Of a stretch of 7,399 nt of DNA, positions 1 to 4,534 are shown piece after piece. Numbering within the stretch: position 1 is the first letter of the stretch; every line of letters begins with the position of its first letter. The notes below the pieces were generated by a model. It was not told the DNA's origin and made no database searches. It saw only the letters and a list, made by a program, of their open reading frames with translations. Made by a program: the position numbers and the translations under genes. The stretch is from Paracoccaceae bacterium (GTDB taxonomy: Bacteria; Pseudomonadota; Alphaproteobacteria; Rhodobacterales; Rhodobacteraceae): contig JALSHL010000331.1 of the NCBI GenBank assembly GCA_026982255.1, forward strand, positions 1 through 7,399. Reading direction: 5' to 3'.

Positions 1-2
1 GT

Positions 3-482
3 GGCGAGGGCGTGGGCGTGGAAATGCCGGAACGCGGCATTCCGCTGGAAATCGGCAAGGGCCGGATGATTGCACAGGGCGAGCGCGTGGCGATCCTGTC
101 CTTCGGCGCCCGTCTGGCCGAAGTGCAGAAGGCCGCCGAGGCGCTGGCGCTCAAGGGGATCACCCCGACGATTGCCGACGCGCGTTTCGCCAAACCGCTG
201 GACCGCGACATGATTCTGGAACTGGCCGCGCAGCACGAGGCCCTGATCACCATCGAGGAAGGCGCAATCGGCGGCTTCGGCAGCCATGTTGCGCAGTTGC
301 TGGCAGACGAGGGTGTATTCGACCACGGCCTGAAATTCCGCTCGATGGTGTTCCCCGATACCTTTGTCGATCACAACGCCCCCGCCGCGATGTATGAGGC
401 CGCCGGCATGAATGCCCCCGAGATCGAGGCCAAGGTGCTGGAGGTTCTGGGTGTGGCGCAAATCGGGGCGAAACGGGCGTAA
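3..482 (+). CDS. dxs: 1-deoxy-D-xylulose-5-phosphate synthase, C-terminal part (5' truncated by window edge)
   Basis: Dxs condenses pyruvate and glyceraldehyde-3-phosphate to 1-deoxy-D-xylulose-5-phosphate with thiamine diphosphate. This is the first, flux-controlling cytoplasmic step of the MEP isoprenoid pathway and also feeds thiamine and pyridoxal synthesis. Only the last 159 residues are visible. They form the transketolase C-terminal domain. The frame enters at base 3 with GEGVGVEMPERG, which continues the family's YPRG motif, so the methionine and GTG codons near the window start are internal and not starts. Diagnostic segments are IGKGRM, DARFAKPLD (its Arg, codon 183-185, matches the phosphate-binding Arg of E. 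coli Dxs), EEGAIGGFGSHV and LPD-like FPDTFVDH. The gene ends at TAA 480-482 with no terminator directly behind it; the nearest is at 802-834. It converges on trxA. In related genomes dxs usually follows xseB and ispA, which would lie to the left of this window (inference). Confidence 0.95.
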   Translation, partial: GEGVGVEMPERGIPLEIGKGRMIAQGERVAILSFGARLAEVQKAAEALALKGITPTIADARFAKPLDRDMILELAAQHEALITIEEGAIGGFGSHVAQLLADEGVFDHGLKFRSMVFPDTFVDHNAPAAMYEAAGMNAPEIEAKVLEVLGVAQIGAKRA

Positions 483-801
483 ACCCGGAATTTCCGCACA
501 AAAAATATGGCATCCAGCCGGAACCGCACCATTTTGTCGTGAATTCTCGGGGAGGTTCTGCCGTGGAACCCTGTGTGGTTTGCGGGGTAGGCAAACCGAG
601 GATAGGCGAAGCAATCGCGCCGGTTGTCCGGTACCGGTGTCAATCGGTGCCGTCGTTTGCCAGACGAACAGCCCGAAACCGGACGGATCGAATGGGTTGA
701 TGTTGCATGCCCGGCGCGATTACCCCGTTTGAACGTTTTAAGTCCAGCCCGGCGAGAAGCGTTATACGGCGCATTGGTTAAGATAGGGTGAACGGGCAAC
801 A
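483..801. other. Intergenic stretch between dxs and the shared terminator; no secure gene
   Basis: This 319-base gap has no convincing conserved gene on either strand. Codon use in all its frames lacks the strong G/C third-position bias of the neighbours. Visible structure comprises a short inverted repeat just after the dxs stop (486-496), a 7-bp hairpin at 577-597, a second 7-bp stem at 620-647 whose loop holds a 10-base palindrome, and a weak 4-bp stem at 651-666. A good SD sequence at 549-555 precedes a GTG at 563, the start of the doubtful small frame listed separately. I saw no tRNA, 6S, SRP, tmRNA or RNase P RNA signature and no convincing sigma-70 promoter. It is probably the 3' UTR of dxs, perhaps carrying a small RNA or a decayed gene. 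Confidence 0.6.
563..791 (+). pseudogene. Doubtful small zinc-ribbon-like frame, apparently frameshifted
   Basis: GTG at 563 sits 7 nt behind GGGGAGG (549-555) and opens a 45-codon frame ending at TGA 698-700. It begins MEPCVVCGVGKP and continues to VVRYRCQS. After that point the frame turns arginine-rich and implausible. If one base is removed near 645-647, the next codons read CRRLPDEQ, giving CxxC - 18 residues - CxxC, the layout of a small zinc ribbon. The shifted frame then stays open to TGA 789-791, about 75 residues in total, 10 bases before the terminator. What I see is the SD, the cysteine spacing and the open shifted frame. That it is a decayed gene, or a gene carrying a sequencing error, is inference. 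Against it are codons such as TTA, ATA and CGA, weak third-position bias, and no family that I recognise. The same bases also form hairpins, so it may be non-coding. Confidence 0.2.
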
Positions 802-834
802 AAAAAGGACCGCAGCCACGCTACGGTCCTTTTT
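802..834. terminator. Bidirectional rho-independent terminator between dxs and trxA
   Basis: Bases 802-812 (AAAAAGGACCG) are exactly complementary to 824-834 (CGGTCCTTTTT). After one C/A mismatch the stem can continue with three more pairs (814-816 with 820-822) around a 3-base loop. On the minus strand the stem begins 16 nt after the trxA stop and ends in a run of six T's (806-801), so it should terminate trxA. On the plus strand the T-run is 830-834, which would stop dxs transcripts arriving from the left. The symmetry suits a convergent gene pair. Confidence 0.9.
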
Positions 835-849
835 GCAATCTGTCGGTAT

Positions 850-1170
850 CTAGACGTTTTCGTCAATCCAGCCTTTCAGAACGGCCTTCGGTGCCGCGCC
901 GATCTTGTTGGAAACGACCTTGCCGCCGCTGAACATGAACAGGGCCGGAATGCCGCGCACGCCCATCTGGCTCGGCATGCCGGGGTTTTCGTCCACGTTC
1001 AGTTTGGCAATCTTGATTTTGCCTTCGTATTCGTCCGACAGCTCCTCGAGTGCCGGGCCGATCTGTTTGCAGGGGCCACACCACTCGGCCCAGAAATCCA
1101 CGATCACCGGAATGTCGGAATTCAATACTTCTTCGGCGAAGGTGCTGTCGGTTACTTTGACGGTGGCCAT
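850..1170 (-). CDS. trxA: Thioredoxin, CGPC type
   Basis: This is the cytoplasmic dithiol-disulfide oxidoreductase that, reduced by thioredoxin reductase and NADPH, supplies electrons to ribonucleotide reductase, methionine sulfoxide reductases and other targets. The protein has 106 residues, the normal size for the family, and a single thioredoxin fold. Active-site WCGPC has its cysteines at 31 and 34. The buried Asp is D25 (VDFWAEW). The cis-proline is P75 in RGIPALFMF, and the usual GxxPKAVLKGWI helix closes the protein. I chose the ATG at 1170-1168 because AGGAG (1182-1178) lies 7 nt ahead and MATVKVTD is a typical N-terminus. An ATG at 1194-1192 would add eight residues, but it lies upstream of that SD and has no family support. 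The gene lies 58 nt downstream of addA, may have its own promoter, and ends 16 nt before a strong terminator. Confidence 0.97.
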   Translation of the reverse strand: MATVKVTDSTFAEEVLNSDIPVIVDFWAEWCGPCKQIGPALEELSDEYEGKIKIAKLNVDENPGMPSQMGVRGIPALFMFSGGKVVSNKIGAAPKAVLKGWIDENV

Positions 1171-1177
1171 CTGGCTT

Positions 1178-1182
1178 CTCCT
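1178..1182 (-). promoter_or_regulatory. Shine-Dalgarno of trxA
   Basis: AGGAG on the minus strand stands 7 nt before the ATG at 1170. It settles the start against the in-frame ATG at 1194-1192, which lies upstream of the SD and would place it inside the coding region. Confidence 0.8.
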
Positions 1183-1203
1183 GAATAAATGCAAGTTGGG
1201 CGT

Positions 1204-1232
1204 AAACTATGTATGGCGCGGCGGGGCGTCAA
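1204..1232 (-). promoter_or_regulatory. Candidate sigma-70 promoter of trxA overlapping the addA stop
   Basis: Read on the minus strand, TTGACG (1232-1227) is followed after exactly 17 nt by TAGTTT (1209-1204). The -35 box matches TTGACA at five of six positions. The -10 box is weak but keeps the T-A-----T positions. Transcription would begin near 1197, leaving a leader of about 27 nt that contains the trxA SD. The -35 box covers the addA stop codon (1231-1229). A private promoter would fit the known high and general demand for thioredoxin compared with a low-abundance repair nuclease. That last point is inference; the boxes and spacing are read directly. Confidence 0.45.
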
Positions 1233-4200
1233 GAAGTGACGGGGCGTGACAGGGCTGCATTCGCCAAATCCGGCGGAATTTCCATGAATTTTGCGTTAAA
1301 TGTCCAGATAATCGCGGTCCTGACGGGACGGTCGGGATAGATTTGCGCCAGCGCACCGGCATAGGCGCCCATCTGGCGCAGGATGCCTTCGGGGACTTCG
1401 GCGGGCGAGTCCGGCACCTCGCGGTTGGACTTGAAGTCGATGGCGAGGATTTCGTCCCCGACCAGCAGACGGTCGATCCGCCCGAGGATACGCCGCCCGC
1501 CGAGCGCCTCCAGCGGGGCGGTCACGGGGACCTCGACCAGCGCGTCGGCGGTGAAAAAACGGTGCAGGTCGGGGGCGGTCAGCACGGCGCGGGCCTCGGC
1601 CAGCAGGTCCTCCGCCCCCAGTTGCGCGGCACGGGCGGGCCAGTCGGTTTCCGGCAGGGCGGGCAGGACCTCCAGCAGCAGGTGGATCAGGGTGCCGCGC
1701 GTCATGGCCTCCGCATCGGGCGGGCCGCCGGCCAATGTATGCGCCCCGTGCAGGTCCGAGGGCGACAGGCGCTGCGCCTTGCGTTCGGGCGGCGGCAGCG
1801 GCTGGCGCAGGGCGGCAGGCAGCGCGGCACGGGCGGGGGTATCGGCGGCGGCAGGCGCAGTGCCTTTCTGCCAGCTTGCGCCCAGAACCAGCGCCTCCCC
1901 CTCCAGCCCTTCGGGCGCAGGGGCAGGAGTGGCGCCGCAGGATTCCATGGCACGGGCAACACGCTGATACCAGCCCTCGCCGCTTTTGTCGGGCGTGCCG
2001 GCACCGCAGACGATCAGCCAGTATTCCGCCCGTGTCAGCGCCACATAGAGCAACCGGCGGTTTTCCTCGTCAACCAGCCGGCGGCGGGTATCCTCGACCT
2101 CGTTCAGCTTGCCGGACATCTCCGGCGCGGCAGGTTTCCACAGTGCCAGATCGCCGGAAACCTGCACAGGGGCCGCCTTTTTCGAGGCGTCGATTTTGCG
2201 GGTGTCCGGCAGGATCACCACGGGGGCCTCCAGCCCCTTGGCGCCATGCACGGTCATCACCCGCACACGCCCGCCCGCCGCATCCATCTGGCGTTTCACC
2301 TGCACATCGTCGGCGGTGATCCAGTCGAGAAAACCGGAGAGCGACGGGGCCTCCACCGATTCATAGTGCAGGGACTGGTTCAGCAACTCGTCAATGCCGT
2401 CGGCGGCCTCCGGTCCCAGCCGCGCGACCAGTTTGCGCCGCCCGTCCTGCACGATCAGGATATGTTCCAGCAGGTCGTAGGGACGGCGGAAATCGACCAT
2501 GGCGCGCAGGTTTTCCAGTTGCGCGACCAGATCGGGCCAGTCGTCCGCCCGTGCGCGCAGCGCCTGCCAGAGCGTGCCCTTGCGTCCGTGGGCCAGGTGG
2601 AACAGGTCCCGCTCCGACAGGCCGGACAGTGGCGAGCGCAGCACGGCGGCCAGCGACAGGTCGTCGCCCGGGGTGACCAGAAACCGCAGCAGGGCGAGCA
2701 GGTCGCGCACGGCCAGTTCCTCGACGATTTTCAGACGGTCGGCACCGGCTACATCCACGCCCTCGGATTTCAGCGCCTTGATGATGGCGTGGAACAGGGG
2801 GTTGCGGCTCTGCACCAGTATCAGGATGTCGCCCGCCGTCACCGGACGCGGACCGTCGCGGTGCGGCAGGACGGTGCCCTCGCGGATCATCGCCGCCACC
2901 TGTCTGGCAATCGTGCCGGCCAGTTGCACATGCGGGTCGTCGGGGACTTCGGAATCGACCGGCAGATACCACTCCTTCTGTTCCGGCTTTTCCGGTTTGA
3001 CGATAAAGGGCCACAACTCCACCCGTCCGGCCATGTCCCAGACCGCGCGGTGTTCGATATCGCCGCTCAGCCCCTCGCGCGCGTCGCCGGTAAAGACCTG
3101 ATCGACCAGTTGCAGAATAGGGGCAGCGGTGCGGAAGGAATAGAGCAGTCCGGTTTCCTGCAACTCCTGCCCGATTTGCAGCAGGCGCTCGGCAAACATG
3201 CCGCGCATCTTGCCGAATTCCGCCGGATCGGCGCCCTGGAAGGAATAGATCGACTGTTTTTCGTCCCCGACCACGAAAACCGTGCGTGGCGTGGCCCGTT
3301 CGTCGCTGCCGGAGGTGAACTCCTCGGCCAGAATACGCACGATGTCCCATTGGGTCGGCGAGGTGTCCTGCGCCTCGTCCACCAGAATGTGGTCGATGCC
3401 GCCGTCGAGCCGGTACAACACCCATGCGGCCATTTCTGCGCGGGTCAGCAGGGCGCGGGTGCGGGCGATCAGGTCATCGAAATCGAGCCGCCCGAGCGCG
3501 GCCTTGCGGGCCTCGTAGGCGCGCAGGAAGACAGCGCCGAAACCGTGCAGCGCCGCCGCCCGTTGCAGGGCGTATCGGGCAAGCCGCTGTTCGCGCGCCC
3601 AGAGCATCCGTTCCTTGATGGTTTCGATGATACCGGCCGCGGGAGGATAGGCCTTGACCACCTTGACGACGGGAAATCCTCTGGCGCTGCGTGGCGCGCC
3701 CTCTTTGGTCAGATACAGCGTTTCATACAGCGCCAGCGCATCGGTCGCGCTCAGCGCGCCGCGCCGTGCCAGAGCCTCGGCCAGCAGGACATCCTGCTTG
3801 CCGCCATGCGCCATTGCCGCCGCCAGCTCGTCCAGTTCGTCATCCGAATACCCCTGCATGACCACAGAAAGGATCTTTTCGTCGTCCAGATCCGGTTCGG
3901 TGCCCAGCGCTCTGGCCGCTGCCGCCTCGTCGAAGGGACGCAGGAAGATGTCGCGGTTTTTCAGTATACCGTCAAGCAGCGGCGTCAGGTCGTCGTCGCT
4001 GGCATAGGTGGCAAGCGCGTCGAACACCGCGGGGGCGGTGTCGGCGATTTCCTCGAGGATTTCCGCCTGCATCTGTCTGGCCTGCCGGTCGTCCACCTCC
4101 TGAAACTGCGGCGGGACTCCGGCCTCCAGCGGGAAGCGGCGCAGGATGTTGCCGCAGAAAGAATGGATCGTCTGGATTTTCAGCCCGCCGGGAGTTTCCA

Positions 4201-4534
4201 GCGCACGGGCGAAAAGGGTGCGGGCGCGCGCCAGTTTGCTACCGTCCAGACCGCCCTCGCCCAGCGCCGAGAGTTCCTTGCGCAGGTCCTCGTCCGGCTT
4301 CATCGCCCATTCGCCGAGCTGTCCGAACAGGCGGTTCTGCATCTCGGCGGCGGCGGCCTTGGTATAGGTCAGGCAGAGGATTTTCTGCGGCGGGCAACCG
4401 GCCAGCAGCAGCCGTGCCACGCGGTTGGTCAGCACGCGGGTCTTGCCGGAACCGGCATTGGCCGACACCCATGTGGAGCGTTCCGGATGGGCGGCGGCGA
4501 CCTGTGCGGCGGTGGCCTGTTCAAGCGCGCTCAT
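1229..4534 (-). CDS. addA: Double-strand break repair helicase AddA, alphaproteobacterial type
   Basis: AddA is the motor and 3'-strand nuclease subunit of AddAB, which unwinds and resects double-strand ends and prepares 3' single strands for RecA. The protein has 1101 residues, the usual family length. The UvrD-like SF1 helicase motifs run in order: Walker A SANAGSGKT (K31), LTYTKAAAAEM near 54-64, IQTIHSFC near 120, Walker B VDEAQD (DEAQD 386-390), GDEKQSIYSFQGADP from 423, TVHGAKGLE (H763) and LYVALTRAE (R835). A RecB-family PD-(D/E)XK nuclease domain closes the protein: H951 in LIHLLLE, D1021 in GRIDR, and D1033 with K1035 in IDFKSN, so both activities look intact. The start at 4534 follows from GGAGG 7 nt upstream and the ATGA overlap with the addB stop. 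A longer in-frame start at 4573 would read well into addB and lacks support. It differs from RecB in pairing with AddB and in needing no RecC or RecD. Confidence 0.96.
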   Translation of the reverse strand: MSALEQATAAQVAAAHPERSTWVSANAGSGKTRVLTNRVARLLLAGCPPQKILCLTYTKAAAAEMQNRLFGQLGEWAMKPDEDLRKELSALGEGGLDGSKLARARTLFARALETPGGLKIQTIHSFCGNILRRFPLEAGVPPQFQEVDDRQARQMQAEILEEIADTAPAVFDALATYASDDDLTPLLDGILKNRDIFLRPFDEAAAARALGTEPDLDDEKILSVVMQGYSDDELDELAAAMAHGGKQDVLLAEALARRGALSATDALALYETLYLTKEGAPRSARGFPVVKVVKAYPPAAGIIETIKERMLWAREQRLARYALQRAAALHGFGAVFLRAYEARKAALGRLDFDDLIARTRALLTRAEMAAWVLYRLDGGIDHILVDEAQDTSPTQWDIVRILAEEFTSGSDERATPRTVFVVGDEKQSIYSFQGADPAEFGKMRGMFAERLLQIGQELQETGLLYSFRTAAPILQLVDQVFTGDAREGLSGDIEHRAVWDMAGRVELWPFIVKPEKPEQKEWYLPVDSEVPDDPHVQLAGTIARQVAAMIREGTVLPHRDGPRPVTAGDILILVQSRNPLFHAIIKALKSEGVDVAGADRLKIVEELAVRDLLALLRFLVTPGDDLSLAAVLRSPLSGLSERDLFHLAHGRKGTLWQALRARADDWPDLVAQLENLRAMVDFRRPYDLLEHILIVQDGRRKLVARLGPEAADGIDELLNQSLHYESVEAPSLSGFLDWITADDVQVKRQMDAAGGRVRVMTVHGAKGLEAPVVILPDTRKIDASKKAAPVQVSGDLALWKPAAPEMSGKLNEVEDTRRRLVDEENRRLLYVALTRAEYWLIVCGAGTPDKSGEGWYQRVARAMESCGATPAPAPEGLEGEALVLGASWQKGTAPAAADTPARAALPAALRQPLPPPERKAQRLSPSDLHGAHTLAGGPPDAEAMTRGTLIHLLLEVLPALPETDWPARAAQLGAEDLLAEARAVLTAPDLHRFFTADALVEVPVTAPLEALGGRRILGRIDRLLVGDEILAIDFKSNREVPDSPAEVPEGILRQMGAYAGALAQIYPDRPVRTAIIWTFNAKFMEIPPDLANAALSRPVTS

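Noticed and set aside
412..732. Plus-strand frame of 106 codons overlapping the dxs end
   Set aside because: It starts inside dxs in another frame, has an arginine/proline-rich shadow composition and no SD support.
483..801. Known structured RNA (6S, SRP, RNase P, tmRNA) in the gap
   Set aside because: No diagnostic consensus of these RNAs was recognisable on either strand, only simple hairpins.
371..802. Minus-strand frame of 143 codons across the dxs end and the gap
   Set aside because: Composition is unlike a structured protein, half of it is antisense to dxs, it begins inside the terminator stem, and I see no SD or known motif.
1171..1194. Longer trxA start at the ATG 1194-1192
   Set aside because: The extra residues MHLFRRSQ are not found in thioredoxins, and the good SD at 1182-1178 lies downstream of that ATG and serves the ATG at 1170.
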